Shown: one piece after another, positions 20,515-32,398 of the stretch
Numbering within the stretch: position 1 is the first letter of the stretch
Layout of the letters: each line of letters opens with the position of its first letter
Source: Phialocephala subalpina
Taxonomy: Eukaryota > Ascomycota > Leotiomycetes > Helotiales > Mollisiaceae
Assembly: GCA_900073065.1 (NCBI GenBank)
Contig: FJOG01000011.1
Span: 1,558,912 to 1,622,911 of the forward strand
Reading direction: 5' to 3'
Length of the DNA: 64,000 bases
Made by a program: the position numbers and the translations under genes
Notes under the pieces: model-generated
What the model saw: the letters and a program-made list of their open reading frames with translations, nothing else
Databases searched by the model: none
What the model was told of the DNA's origin: nothing

Positions 20515-22948
20515 ATGAAGTTCCGCGATGGAATGTGGCTCGTCGCCGAGGACAAACGTCCTGAGTACGCGGAAGAAGTGTATTCAATCGCAGAGCATCC
20601 AGCAGGCAATGCGCTGAGCCTGCTCTGCCCCACCAAGAGAATCCTCCAGAGATCAGATTCTCTCAATCTCCCGACATTGACAATCGTAAGCCTCCCATTT
20701 TCTCCAAGTTCCCACGCTTACCCTCCCAGGACATCAGAGCTCCATTCGATGGAGTGATCTCAGTCGAAACGACACATTGGCTCGGCGCTCTCAACCCAGG
20801 ACCTCACTACGACCTCTACCCCGCCGGCAAGCCAGAAACATGCGACCCCGCCATCTCCAAGACAGACAAATCCACAACCCTCAAGTCTGGTTCCATATCT
20901 GCCACTGTAGCTACAGGAAACCACGATTTCGACATCCGATTCCACGCCACCGATGGCTCGAAAGAACTCACATCCCTCCTCAACCGCAGTGTCGGCTTCG
21001 CATACAGCCCCGCGCCAAGCAACCAACTCGTCACTGGTGACATGTCCAAGTTCCAGCATTACATTTTTACACAGACGACGTTGAGTGTAGGGGAGAGTGT
21101 GCATGGACTCGGAGAAAGGTTTGGGGCTTTCAATAAGGTGGGACAGACGATTACGCTTTGGAATGCGGATGGGGGAACGAGTAGTGACCAAGCCTATAAG
21201 AATGTACCGTTGTGGATTAGCTCGAGGGGGTATGGGATTTTTATTGATACGCCTGATAAGGTGGAGTTGGAGGTTGGGAGTGAGAGGTGTTGCAGGGTTC
21301 AGACTAGTATTGAGGGGCAGAGGTTGAAGTGGTGAGTCTGTATGAGAGATATTGCTGCGTTGGAGCTGACATCTGCAGGTACATCATTTACGGCCCGACG
21401 CCAAAGGAGGTTCTGTACAAGTACTCCATCTTGACTGGAAAACCGGGAAAAGTCCCGAGCTGGAGTTTCGGTCTCTGGCTCAGCACCAGCTTCACGACCA
21501 ACTACGACGAAAAGACTGTCAACTCATTCCTCGAAGGCATGAAAGCACGAGATATCCCTGTGGAAGTCTTCCACTTCGACTGTTTCTGGTTGCGAGCATT
21601 CCATTGGTGTGACTTCGTCTTCGATTCAGAAATGTTTCCCGACCCAAAAGCTCAGATCGCACGTCTCAAGGAATCCGGCCTCGTAAAGAAAGTCTGCGTC
21701 TGGATAAACCCCTACCTCGGCCAAGCCTCCCCAGTCTTCAAGTACGCCGCCTCAAAAGGCTACCTCCTCAAACGCACCAATGGCGACATCTTCCAGTGGG
21801 ACCTCTGGCAAACCGGCATGGGAATAATCGACTTCACCAACCCCGCTGCGTGCGACTGGTACGTCAGTTGCCTCAACTCCCTCTTCGACAAAGGTGTCGA
21901 CGCCATCAAAACCGATTTTGGAGAGAGAATCCCTTCTATTGATGTTGAGTGGTTTGATTCGAGTTTGAATCCGAGGAAGATGCATAATTATTATGCGTTT
22001 CTTTATAATAAGGTTGTTTATGAGGCGATTCAGGATCGGTTTGGGGAGAATGAGGCGGTGCTTTTTGCGAGGTCGGCGACGGCGGGGACGCAGAGGTTTC
22101 CGTTGCAGTGGGGAGGGGATTGTGAGAGTACGCCTGAGGCGATGGCTGAGTCTGTACGCGGAGGATTGAGCCTTGGACTTGGCGGATTCGCGTTCTGGAG
22201 TGTGGATATTGGAGGGTTTGAAGGGTATCCTCCGCCGTGGATTTACAAGCGCTGGGTTGCGTTTGGACTCCTGTGTTCGCATTCTCGTCTTCACGGGTCC
22301 AATTCATTCCGTGTACCGTGGACGGTGGATGACGACGATAAAACGGAGCAAGGGTGCTCGAAAACGTTGGCCAAATGGACGTCGTTGAAAGCTCGATTAA
22401 TGCCGTACATCTTTGCTCAGGCGCAGAAGGCAGTTGAATTGGGCATTCCGTTGAGTTTGAGGGCGATGTGTTTGGAGTTTCCCGAGGATCCGACAGCCTG
22501 GTATCTGGATCGACAGTTCATGTTCGGAGACAGCTTACTGGTTGCCCCTATCTTCGAAGAGTCTGGAAATATCGAGTTCTATCTGCCGAAGGGGAGATGG
22601 ACGAGCTTCTTCACGAATAAGACACTGGATGGACCGGGATGGTTCAAGGAGCATCACGAATTTGACACGCTGCCGTTGTATGTTCGGGAGAACACCATCT
22701 TGGTGCTTGGAAAGTGGCACGAGACGAGGACAGTCTATGATTATTACCAGGGTGTGGAAGTCTGTCTGTACCAGGCCAAGCCAGGAGCTACGACGACTGT
22801 TGTGGATTCCGAGGGCGAGGAAGTTGGAACTTTGGAGATTGGGGAGGATGGACATTTGATCGATCAGGAGTTCTTGACGGGAGCTTGGCATGTGACGAGG
22901 AATGGGAGAAGTACGATCAAGAAAGATCCCAAGGCGACTGAGAAGTAA
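20515..22948 (+). CDS. GH31 alpha-xylosidase-like glycosidase
   Basis: Three exons, 20515-20685, 20730-21331, 21379-22948 (phases agree), give 780 aa. No signal peptide (MKFRDGMWLVAEDKRPEYAE), so probably intracellular. N-terminal galactose-mutarotase-like part with GLGERFGAFNKVGQ; (beta/alpha)8 barrel with VPSWSFGLWLSTSFTTNYDE, FHFDCFWLRAFHWCDFVFD and KTDFGE, where Asp437 is the expected nucleophile; ARSATAGTQRFPLQWGGD, where Asp505 is the expected acid/base; then WSVDIGGFEG and a C-terminal beta domain (DSLLVAPIFEESG). The aromatic-rich FDCFWL segment is typical of YicI-type alpha-xylosidases that release xylose from xyloglucan oligosaccharides. Substrate is inferred from family; alpha-glucosidase is the alternative. 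Confidence 0.93.
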
Positions 22949-23863
22949 GACTGCGAAGACTGGAGAAGAGGAGAGAAGATGGCTTTGAATAGATAAATAA
23001 AAGGAGACTGTTAGCGGCAGTGAGCGATTTGGGATCAGGAACGAGTAGTAGTGGCATGACCTAATGACAACTGGGAGGCTATTTGAGCGTATGTGGCAGT
23101 GCATTCGATGATGTGCAATCTGCTTCAACATGAGCTGCTTTATTAATAGCTTCTAGAACATCGCATCTACGAAGTACGTGTCTCGAGAGGCTTCACGTGA
23201 TACCCCTTTGGATAGACGAAGATTTGGGCACTGCTTTCAGCAACGCTGGCAGTCCTGATCGAGCTTCTGGAAAAGGATCCCGCCCTCAAGGGCGAATTTG
23301 TTGGCAGAAATTTGTTACGACGTTGATTATACAGACGAGTCAGGGGACATGCGAACATGAACAAGATGCGTCGAGTCTGGTTGCGAGTCGTTTGAGGGTT
23401 TGATCCAACATCTCAGTCAACCAAGGTAGAGCAGAGCACACGATAAGAACATTACAAGTACAACGCGCTGTTGGTTATTTGGGCATCGAGAGGTCCTGCT
23501 TCTCAACAGAGCTTTGAGGCTCTATAGTCTCAGTCCGAGAAATTGTGACAACCGGGGCAAACACCTCCAGCTTCTCAACCATCGGCAGGTCGTGGAAGGT
23601 TCTGACGGGCGAGATGGACAAATAGCAGAAAAGAGCATACAGAACGACTTTGTATGAAAGAGAACAAGAGTGGGCACCAAAAATAGAGAGAAAGAACGAG
23701 CAATGGTTGTTAATGACTTCCTTTCCTAGAATTTAGGACGAATTATGATCAAGTGATCTGGTCCATGACAACACCTCACTAGAGGACAGAACGCAAGACG
23801 AGCACACAAAAGCACAGGGTAACGGGTATAGGACCTTGTTGCTGAAATGTTCATCGATTTTCA
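22949..23863. other. convergent intergenic spacer, about 0.9 kb
   Basis: Between two converging genes. Small ORFs only; nothing recognised. Confidence 0.4.
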
Positions 23864-25525
23864 TCAACCCAAGAACTTCGTAACGATCTCTGCAAACTCC
23901 TTTGGCTTCTCAACCATTGGCAAATGCCCCGCTCCCTCCACAACCTCATACCCAGCACCACTAACACCATAAGCAGCACTCATCTCCTTCATCGTCCCCG
24001 GTAACACACCATCCCCACTCCCCACCACAAACATGCCTTTCACTTTACTACCCTTCATCTTCTCCTTCAAGTCATACTCGAACAACGCTTCAACACTCTT
24101 CTTGAAGCCTTCCAGGCTATTGGATTTAACCATCTCTTTGACGGCGAGACAAGTCTTCTCCAACTCTCCACCATCGTAACTCTCCTTCACGAACCAACGA
24201 CGAGTGGTCATTTCCGCGAGCTCTTCACCTACAATTTTCTCTCCTGAAGACGCTGTAGCTGATTCCTTCTCAGAGACCGCGATTCGATCACCCCAAGCCT
24301 TCGAATTGCCTGCTGGAGATTTGGAGCTCGTGTCACAGCTGATGAAAGCTCCCATTCTCTCAGGATACGATAGCGCTGTATTGAGAGTTGTAGCCCCACC
24401 AAGACTGACGCCTATTACCGCTGCTGCTTTCTTGACTCTCAACGCATCCAAAAGAGCGATGATATCAGAGGCCAGAACATCGACTGTAATTTTCTTATTC
24501 CCGCACGCAGCGCTCCTTCCTCGAGCCAGGTACCGTAGGACTCTGTATTTCTTGTTCGCAGGGTTTGAGAAGAAGGAGGAGATAAACCCGTCCCAGATAT
24601 GATAGTCGACGAGGATGGAGTTGCTGAGCACGATCAATGGTGCATCAGGATCCGCGGAGCCTTCGAGACGGAATGGAAGCTCGACACCATCTGCGGTCGT
24701 GATGTAGGATTGAATTGCTCCTGCTCCGCCTGGAGAGGTAGGAATCGTGGTTGTGAGCGAGACGGCCTTGTCTGAAGAATTCCACGATGCCATGCTGGTA
24801 GAAAGATATCGTGGAGCTGGACCGAATGTGTAGTATAAGTCATATACCCTCCTCCTCTTTTCCTTCACCACTTTTCCCATAATATACTTAGCCCACGGCG
24901 TGCTGGTCGCAGCTTGGAATTCCTTCCCTCCCAGCCCATTTTGTGGTTTATATTCATGCAGCGCGAGAAGTTCGACAGGAGCTTTCGGGTCGATGGAACT
25001 TGTTACGAATCGCCTCGTCCTCAACCATCCAGGAACCTTGGACAACATCTCGATATGCTCCTCTCTATACCACTTATCGACCTGCTCTTTCATCCCATCT
25101 CCTTCTTGCAGATCCAAGAAAACAGCAACCATCACATTACCCTCCCCCTCATGATCTACTTTCTCCAATTCTCGAAAGTCGGAAGAATGTCGTTCCTCAA
25201 CGAAGTCGTAGAGTTTCCTATCGACTTTTATCTTGGACATGGTATCGACTTCTCGCTGGGACTTGACTGGCGGATCCCGGAGCCGCAGATAGGCGTCTTT
25301 AGTCAATTCGTCCATGTCGGTGATGTCGTATACTGCCATCCATTCTGGCATGGTTTCTGAGCCTGGGGAGCCTGAGAGATCGTTTGCTCGGTATCGGAAG
25401 CCATTTGTGCAGAATGGCAAACGCAGACGCGTTGGACCGTGTTCATTGTTGTACCAGTCGTGGAAAGCTGATTCTTCGAGGCCAGCCTTGGGCTGCATCG
25501 TCACGTAGAGGATTCCTGGTGCCAT
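23864..25525 (-). CDS. fusion of two dimeric alpha+beta barrel (EthD/muconolactone-isomerase-like) domains with a 3-oxoadipate enol-lactonase-like hydrolase
   Basis: Single exon, 553 aa. Residues 1-115 and about 120-245 are two ferredoxin-like repeats (MAPGILYVTMQPKAGLEES, FHDWYNNEHGPTRLRL; then VMVAVFLDLQEGD, VDKWYREEHIEMLSKVPGW). The W-Y-x-x-E-H core is typical of EthD-like barrels. Residues about 280-553 are an alpha/beta hydrolase resembling beta-ketoadipate enol-lactone hydrolase: oxyanion-side SNSILVDYHIWDGF, nucleophile elbow GVSLGG with Ser374, acid GSGDGV with Asp505, and GAGHLP with His534, so the triad is complete. No targeting signal. Neighbours at 26128-27343 (muconate cyclase) and 28050-29114 (intradiol dioxygenase) suggest ring-cleavage catabolism. 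Muconolactone isomerase has the same barrel fold, so the fusion could do isomerisation and hydrolysis in sequence; that is inference. Confidence 0.88.
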   Translation of the reverse strand: MAPGILYVTMQPKAGLEESAFHDWYNNEHGPTRLRLPFCTNGFRYRANDLSGSPGSETMPEWMAVYDITDMDELTKDAYLRLRDPPVKSQREVDTMSKIKVDRKLYDFVEERHSSDFRELEKVDHEGEGNVMVAVFLDLQEGDGMKEQVDKWYREEHIEMLSKVPGWLRTRRFVTSSIDPKAPVELLALHEYKPQNGLGGKEFQAATSTPWAKYIMGKVVKEKRRRVYDLYYTFGPAPRYLSTSMASWNSSDKAVSLTTTIPTSPGGAGAIQSYITTADGVELPFRLEGSADPDAPLIVLSNSILVDYHIWDGFISSFFSNPANKKYRVLRYLARGRSAACGNKKITVDVLASDIIALLDALRVKKAAAVIGVSLGGATTLNTALSYPERMGAFISCDTSSKSPAGNSKAWGDRIAVSEKESATASSGEKIVGEELAEMTTRRWFVKESYDGGELEKTCLAVKEMVKSNSLEGFKKSVEALFEYDLKEKMKGSKVKGMFVVGSGDGVLPGTMKEMSAAYGVSGAGYEVVEGAGHLPMVEKPKEFAEIVTKFLG

Positions 25526-26127
25526 GATGTCTGCCGTGGTGTTTCGATTTCTGCAAGAATAACTCGAAGTTCAGTCGTTAACAAGAATAGAATTGTTTGA
25601 AGGAGAAGCAAAGGTAGAAAGCTTCCCCGTAGGAGCGCTCCCGACTTTAGGTCCCTTCCCCACCATTGCTTTATGCGTTTTGGAGGTTCGTTACGTAGGT
25701 GCGGGGAGGAGAGGAAGTTCGGCAGCTTTGGCGGGAAAGAAAAGAGCCCTGAGGTTTTGGCGGAGTTTGGCCCTGGTGATTTGGCGGGGCTGAATGCCTG
25801 ACTCAGTTGGGGGTTTCAGGGGCGTGGTGCCTGAAGCGAAGTGCTGAATGGGAAGATGGTGGGAAAGTCTCGAAACTCTCCATCAGATAGTTTACTATCA
25901 CGAAAAGCACGAGGGATTATCGAATCATCTTTGAATAGAGTTACCAAAATGGACGAGGAAGTCGAGGCCTTCCTTGCGTCCTAGATTTTGCCGTTCTTGG
26001 ACGGATACTTGTATCCGCTTGCTCCTTCCACATCTCGGCTACCCCGCGGATGACCTCGAATATCTCCAGCCATGCATTTCCCAGCTACTTCTTTGTATAT
26101 ACACCATAGCCATGCGCTTCCTCTATT
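25526..26127. other. intergenic, 600 bases
   Basis: Upstream region of the barrel-hydrolase gene and 3' flank of the cyclase gene. No gene seen. Confidence 0.4.
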
Positions 26128-27343
26128 CTAATCATACCAAATAGCATTCATCCCAAACCCAGGCTCTTTGACATCACAATGCGCCACCCTCGCCAAGAAC
26201 TCATCTTTCCACCGATAAATCTCCAACCACCCATCCTGATCATCGGTCAAAGCAATCCACTCATCACTCCAATCACAAGGACTGACTGCATTCGAATGGC
26301 CTCCGCTGTTGGGGGTAGGGTTCATGCATATCTGTTTCTCGATATTACCTGCTGGACCGAGTTTGAAGGCAGAGATATAGCCGGTAAGGTTGTGTTTGTT
26401 GGCTCGCGAGGTGGCGAAGAGGTATTTCTTGCTGTGGGTTAGGGTGACTACGTCTGCTCTGTACATTGTCTTTGGATTCGGAATGCCTAGGTCTTTTAGC
26501 AAAGCTCAAGATGAGAGGAGAAAGAAGACCTACCAGGAGGTATCAGAGGATAAGTAATATGCGTGAAAACAGGGCAATGAGTCTGAGGATCAATAACATA
26601 AACAGCAAGATTGTTTCCCGCCTCCATCAACACATAAAGATAGTTCTGGTTCAACGCCACCCATCTAGGATGGTCTCCTGGATCCGGGGCTTCAACAGAA
26701 CCAACGAGCGTCAGGTGACCTTGCTCATCTTTCTTGTGAGTCCAGATCTTGTTTGCTCTCAGGTCGGCTGAATAGAGATAGGTTTCTGTTGGATCGAAGA
26801 CCATGCCATGGATACCGGTCTTGGGCTCGTATTCGTAGTTTTGGACGTTCTTCTCGAGACTACCAGATTCGGTGACGGAGAAGACATTGCCAAAACCGGC
26901 GTGGTCGTAGAAGGGGTTTCCATAGACGTTGAAAGGAGCCTTCTTTGCTGCTAGGACGAAGATTGCTCTTGTATTTGTGTCGGCATTTAATGCTTCGGCT
27001 GTAACGATATCAGAAGAGTGTCTAGAAAGGGAAGCAACGACATACGAAGATGCTCCATTGGATGTGACGCATTATGAATAATTTCTGTTGGACTTTTGAC
27101 AGAGAAACTTGACCACTTCTTCATTGCTGCTCCATAGATATTCTTCTTTGCATGCTGAAGAAAGTCAGCTGCTGTCACATACTCGGAGATCTCACTTACA
27201 TCGAACGTCATCCATGATATTGGCTCGTCTTTAGGGATTTCCGTCCTCTTGATCATCTTCAATTCCAAACTCTCATCGTCAAATTCGAAAGTGAAGATTG
27301 CTCCTGGCGGGGTCCATGTCCCCACCATCAAATGGTGCTTCAT
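26128..27343 (-). CDS. carboxy-cis,cis-muconate cyclase-like lactonizing enzyme
   Basis: Four exons, 27343-27200, 27154-27046, 26998-26534, 26492-26128 (all phases agree), give 360 aa. Start MKHHLMVGTWTPPGAIFTF; then PISWMTFDV, AIFVLAAKKAPFNVYGNPFY, GIHGMVFDPTETYLYSADL, DHPRWVALNQNYLYVLMEAG, and the C-terminal TSRANKHNLTGYI, GHSNAVSP and FGMNAIWYD. This is the seven-bladed propeller family of Neurospora 3-carboxy-cis,cis-muconate lactonizing enzyme, unrelated to bacterial enolase-type cyclases. It forms the muconolactone in the beta-ketoadipate pathway. Whether it takes carboxymuconate (protocatechuate branch) or plain muconate (catechol branch) cannot be read from sequence. It shares a 0.7-kb divergent promoter with the dioxygenase gene. 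Confidence 0.9.
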
Positions 27344-28049
27344 CCCGCGGGTTTGGTGGTTGAATCGTGATATTGAAGCAAGAGAAGAACGGATCAATCC
27401 CAAACTCAATTGTCTTCTGTTCAAACACTTCAAGAGTCCAGAATTCATGTATTGTATCATGTGAAGCTTTAAGATTGCAAAGTACTTTATATTCAATCGA
27501 GAGCGAAATGCGTGCCGCCAGGGCCAACCGAACCGGGGCCGGACCATAGTGGACGTTGGCCAGACAGAACACTAAACGGAAGGTGGGGTGCAGGGGAGAA
27601 ATTGCGGGAGAGACTTCTTCCACTCGGAAACACATGACGGCTGCTACAACTTTGTCCATCCACTTAAATACACTTCCTCCCATTCGTCAATGCACCACGT
27701 TATAAAACCCAGAGCATGCATCCAGGGATCATTTTGACTCGGGACCATCCTCCCATCCAGAAGCCGATTGACATGCCGGCAGAAGGATTCTAGATGTTCG
27801 CAGCGACGACGGTGCAAATCCTGGGGAAGCGCGAGGGGGGAACGGGGGTAAGTATCTTGACCTTTATGAAATCTAGGATTTAGTCGAAGTGTACTAGAGG
27901 CTGGGATTCTCGTGTCTGTGTTCCCTTCTATCCCTTCTTCCTTCGTTCAATCCTCCTCCAACTCTCTGTTCTCTCACACAGTCGTACCTTTCCTCTGTAA
28001 TATCGCCATTACTCCTCCAAATACCGACCCCGCCATCACGACCACCATA
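27344..28049. promoter_or_regulatory. divergent promoter region of cyclase and dioxygenase genes
   Basis: 706 bases between the two starts. A TATAAAA at 27701-27707 and pyrimidine-rich tracts (27900-27990) before the dioxygenase ATG are visible. A GC-rich stretch with CCGAACCGGGGCCGG lies at about 27526-27540. A shared regulator is plausible but no known binding site is recognised. Confidence 0.5.
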
Positions 28050-29114
28050 ATGACAGACAGATTCGATCCCAAATTCACAAAACATGTTCTCGACACCATC
28101 GGCCCAAAAGCCACTCCTCGAAACCATCAAGTTCTCGGTGCTCTGATGCAACACGTCCACGACTTTGCTCGAGAAGTAGAACTCACTCCCGAAGAATGGC
28201 TCATGGGCGTGAACTTCGTCAACTCGATCGGTCAAGCCAGCACTCCTATTCGAAATGAAGGCCACCGAGTCAGTGATGTTATTGGTCTTGAGTCGTAAGT
28301 TCTTCCCTTCTCTTTAATTCTACCGTTTCCTCCAGCAGATCCAAAATCAATCGCAACTGAAAGCACATCTAACAACAAACTCGCAGACTCGTCGACGAAA
28401 TCGCCCACAAACTCGTAACAGACGGCACCGTCGACCCAACCTCCTCCTCCATCCTCGGGCCCTTCTGGTCCCCCGACGCTCCCTTCCGACCTATCGGTGA
28501 CAGTATCATCACGGACCCCGCACCAGGAGGAAAGCCCACGTTAATGCACGGCAAGGTCACTGACTTGGTTACCGGAAAGGGGATTCCAGGAGCGGTCGTT
28601 GATATCTGGCAGGCGAGCGCGAATGGGAAATATGATTTCCAGGACCCGGAGAATCAGAGCCCGAATAACCTGAGAGGAAAGTTTAGGTGTGATGAGAATG
28701 GGGATTATCATTTTTATTGTTTGAAGCCGACTGCGTATTCGTTGCCGACGGATGGGCCGGTTGGTGTGCTATTGAATTTGTTGGATAGACATCCAATGAG
28801 ACCGGCACACATTCACTTGATGGTAAGCTCCCTTCTGCATCCGCCAATTTGAAAGCAAAAGTCAACAGCGTCTGTAGATCACAGCACCAAAATACCGCGG
28901 CTGCACAACCCAAATCTACCCTAACGACGACCCGTACCTCGAGACTGATACCGTCTTCGCCGTCAAGGACGACCTTGTCGTTGACTTTAAGCCAAAGACC
29001 GGTGATCCAAAAGCTATTCTCGATCTCGAGTACAACGTTATTCTTGCGCCGGAATCATACAAGGGGATTACTCCTCATTCGCAGTCGACTATTGGGTTGA
29101 AGTCGAAGCTGTAG
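28050..29114 (+). CDS. intradiol ring-cleavage dioxygenase (catechol/hydroxyquinol 1,2-dioxygenase type)
   Basis: Three exons, 28050-28294, 28387-28822, 28878-29114 (phases agree), give 305 aa. The N-terminal helical dimerisation domain of catechol-type dioxygenases is present ([37 protein letters not shown]), which protocatechuate 3,4-dioxygenases lack. The catalytic part has [33 protein letters not shown] and all four non-heme Fe(III) ligands: Tyr164 (GKYDFQ), Tyr199 (PTAYSLP), His223 and His225 (AHIHLM). The C-terminal exon ([19 protein letters not shown]) completes the fold. The reaction is intradiol cleavage of a catechol to a cis,cis-muconate. No signal peptide. Divergently transcribed from the cyclase gene. 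Catechol and hydroxyquinol are the two likely substrates. Confidence 0.93.
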
Positions 29115-30021
29115 AGGGATTGAGAAGACTATGTATATACCCAAATTTTTTGATGTGCTGGCGTTGGCGTTGCATGAAGTGATTGAATAAGAGTCGCCAT
29201 ACTTTTGTTCTATATCTTGGGCTCTGTTTATATAACCAATTTAATGTTGTTCATAAACTCAGATTTACCTCTTGTCTCGAACCTTGTGATCTCGTGAAGC
29301 AAGGTCTGCAAATTTGTCCTAATACACCAGATGCTGAGTATTTGTGATTATATTTCAAGAGACTCCGGACTCTACGTTGACAAGGCGAATTAGAATGTTA
29401 TGTGAAAGATTTGCTCTAGACTGTTTCTCCTGTCTTAGAAGTTGAGGTCTGGTTGATGTGTCTAAAGCTGGAGACCCAAGATGATTTTACCCCGCCCCCT
29501 ATTAAGTCTCGCTTCGCTCCAGACCTGCAGGACGATCGCTCACGAATTACGATATCTTCATCAGACTGACTTCAGCCTATGATACTAGCGTCGTAGACTT
29601 TTCAAAAAGGAGAATGTTATATATAATGACAAGATAATAGTAGAGGGAAACTGTCACAGGACTCGGCCACAATATCAAACACACTTTGGAGGAATGTTCA
29701 TGCTTTCTTCATACAACCCAGCCCCACCTCCACCTCTCACCTCCCCCTCCCCTCCTCTGAATCGCAAACATTGCCTCATATCCAACCCATTTTGCAATCC
29801 GACGCCCGAAAACAGCGAAAAAATAGGGGTATAGACAGACAAAGCACTATCCACAAATCGCATCCAAATCAAATCAATCCACCTCACATCAGATACAGCC
29901 ACCAAAACATACTGAACTCTTCCACATACAAGAAATTCGTAAGCGGTGACTGTAGACCCGCAATCCCGGTTCTTCGATATATGCTAAAGTCCCAAAATCG
30001 CAGACATGAGACGAGCGACAT
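29115..30021. other. convergent intergenic spacer, about 0.9 kb
   Basis: 3' flanks of the dioxygenase (plus) and MATE (minus) genes. No gene, RNA or repeat recognised. Confidence 0.4.
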
Positions 30022-32398
30022 TTAGCCAGCATTGTTTCTGTTCTTCGCAGCCTCGACAGATTCGTCCCAGTCGGCGCGGGAGATGAAAATTGCTTCGAGT
30101 GCAGCGACCCTGAGTTTTATGTTAGCATCTTTCTGGAATGGAATGGAATGCCCAAAGCCTTTTGGGGCAGAAAATAACATTGGCCAAGATCAAATGTCCT
30201 AAGATCGACTTGATCATCGGGAGGTGTCCGTCTCGCCGTAGGGACATTGCAAGAAATCAGAATGTCCCGAGCCACATGAAAGGCTGAGATTTGGGATGTC
30301 TCCAAGATCCACAGCCAGTTGGAGCTGAGACAACGATCAAAGAGCACTGGTACCCAGAACATCTCGGAGATGACACAGAGCAAGCAGAAGAGGAGGGGAT
30401 GAAAAGAACACTCACAATCCCAGCGCTAAAGCAACACCACTCCAAAGCCCATACAACCCCCACCCCAACCCAAACGCCGTTCCAAAACTAATCGGCATAG
30501 CCACCACATAATAACAGAAAAGGTTAACCCAGCCTCCAATCTCCTGCCTTCCCAGGCCCCTCAATAAACCTCCCAAATTCGCCGCAAGTGCGTCAAAAAG
30601 TTGGAAAGCTGCGCAGAGAGGGAGGACCGAGGCAACGAGGTCGATTACGTCGGGGTCGTTGGTGAAGAGTTGGGGGATGTAGTTGCGGAGACTGGAGAGG
30701 AGGATTACGTTGAAGAGGCCGACGCCGGTTGCTACTATCATTGCCTGTGTTTTTTGTTAGAGAGAGAGATGGGGGTGAAAGGAGGAGGAAAGAGGGGGAG
30801 AAGGGGACGTACAACTTTCGCAGATGTTTTGGCGGCGTCTGCGAGGGTTGCGCCTATCAAGTTTGCTACTCGTGTTGAGGCTGCAATGGAGATTGGAAAG
30901 GGGATTTGGAAGGTTAATGCTGTTAATGTTGAGAGGATACTTTGGGCCGCGAGATGGGTCGTTGAGAAGTAGGATGCTGCGAGGGTGAGGATCTCGAAGG
31001 CGAGGAATTCGGCTTCTACCATGAGGAGACCTGGGAGGGCGAGTTTGATCATTGGGCCTGGACATGTTAGCTTGATTCTGAGAGAGATTTGGCTGACGTA
31101 CCCCAATTGTGGAAAGCCCTCTTCGTGAACCCGTTCCAGCATTGTCTGCCATCCACGTATCGGACATATAGGAATAGCAGACACGGCAGCAGATTGTCCG
31201 TAACAGCAACAGCAATTGGAGCTCCAACGAAACCCCATTCGAACTGCCAAACGAACAACCAGTTCATGAAAGCATTCAATGGTGCCGCAATTAACAACAC
31301 ATACGTCGTCGCAGAGAACAGTCCTTGTGCTTGCACAAATCGCTTCCCACTCTCAAATGCCGCATATCCAGGAGCTCCAAGGAGGAGAACTCGCAAATAC
31401 AATCCTGCCAATCTCGCAGACTCCTTCTCCGGGACTATCAGACCCAAAATCTGCTCTGAGCATAGCCAAACAATACCAATCGGTATCGTTAACACCCACA
31501 AGAAATATACCATCCGCTGCAACTGCAAACCCACAAGATGCCTCTTCCCACTCCCATACGCCTGCGCACACAATGTATCCAAACTCGTCGCTAGCCCCTG
31601 ATATATGGCATACCCAGAGATATTCGCTGTCATACTCGCCAAACTGACCGCACCCAGTTCCACCTTCCCCAAATGTCCAACCGTAAACACACTCGCGACC
31701 GTAAGAGAGTATTGCAAGAGGAACGTAATAACCAACGGACTCGAATATCTCCACAGCGTCTTCGCCTCCCTCTGCCACGTCGTTTTGATCTTGCCTGACG
31801 CAACGGCCGCTTCCCATTGAGCATTCAACCTCTCGTGCTGCGTCCTCGCACTTTCTCCCTGCAACAAACTCGTCGTTTCTGACGGCTCTGCCTCTGCCGC
31901 TTCCTCATCAACCTCCTTTCTAGGGCGCCTACTACTAAAAACCCATCGATATGCCCTCGTAAACGGATCCCGCTTCGCAGACTCAGGATGCTTCGGCGGC
32001 GCAAGATAATTATCCCTCAATAAACTCCGCTCCTCGTTCCGTGACTGCTTCTTCTCTTTCTTCGTCAGATACGTAACTTCTTGGAACTGCGGGGTGATGG
32101 CTGGTCGAGTTCCACCAAATGCAACGAAGGAGGGCCGACGGAAGGAGTTTGCCATTGCATGTTGGAGGGTTTCGGGACGGACGGTGGAGGTGTCGGATTC
32201 GGATTCTTCTGAGGAGGTGGAGGTGGGAGAGGGGGGAGCTTCTTCGTCGTCGGAGTCGCATTCTGCGAGATCTCTTGCGATTGATTCTTGGACGAGGGGA
32301 GAGGCGGAGAGGTAGGAGGAGGAGAATGGGGAGCGGGCGAGTGAGTGGGAGCGGGTTTGGGAGCCCTTGATGGGTTGGGCGGAAGATGGGGTGGACAT
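30022..32398 (-). CDS. MATE-family efflux transporter with long cytosolic N-terminus
   Basis: Four exons, 32398-31102, 31057-30813, 30744-30416, 30109-30022 (phases agree), give 652 aa. Residues 1-205 are hydrophilic, Ser/Pro- and acid-rich (PPSPTSTSSEESESDTS), probably cytosolic. The MATE core follows: SSPLVITFLLQYSLTVASVF, GHLGKVELGAVSLASMTANI, GLATSLDTLCAQAYGSG (the conserved family motif), then LLGAPGYAAFESGKRFVQAQG and WQFEWGFVGAPIAV. The second half begins PMIKLALPGLLMVEAEFLAFE and has AASTRVANLIGA and DALAANLGGLLRGLGRQE. Twelve membrane segments are expected. Members export cationic or small organic compounds by cation antiport. It lies next to the ring-cleavage cluster but on the far side of a convergent spacer, so a link is uncertain. 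Confidence 0.92.

Noticed and set aside
30022..32398. MATE transporter as a member of the ring-cleavage cluster
   Set aside because: It is separated by a convergent spacer and nothing in the sequence ties it to aromatics; left as an open possibility only.
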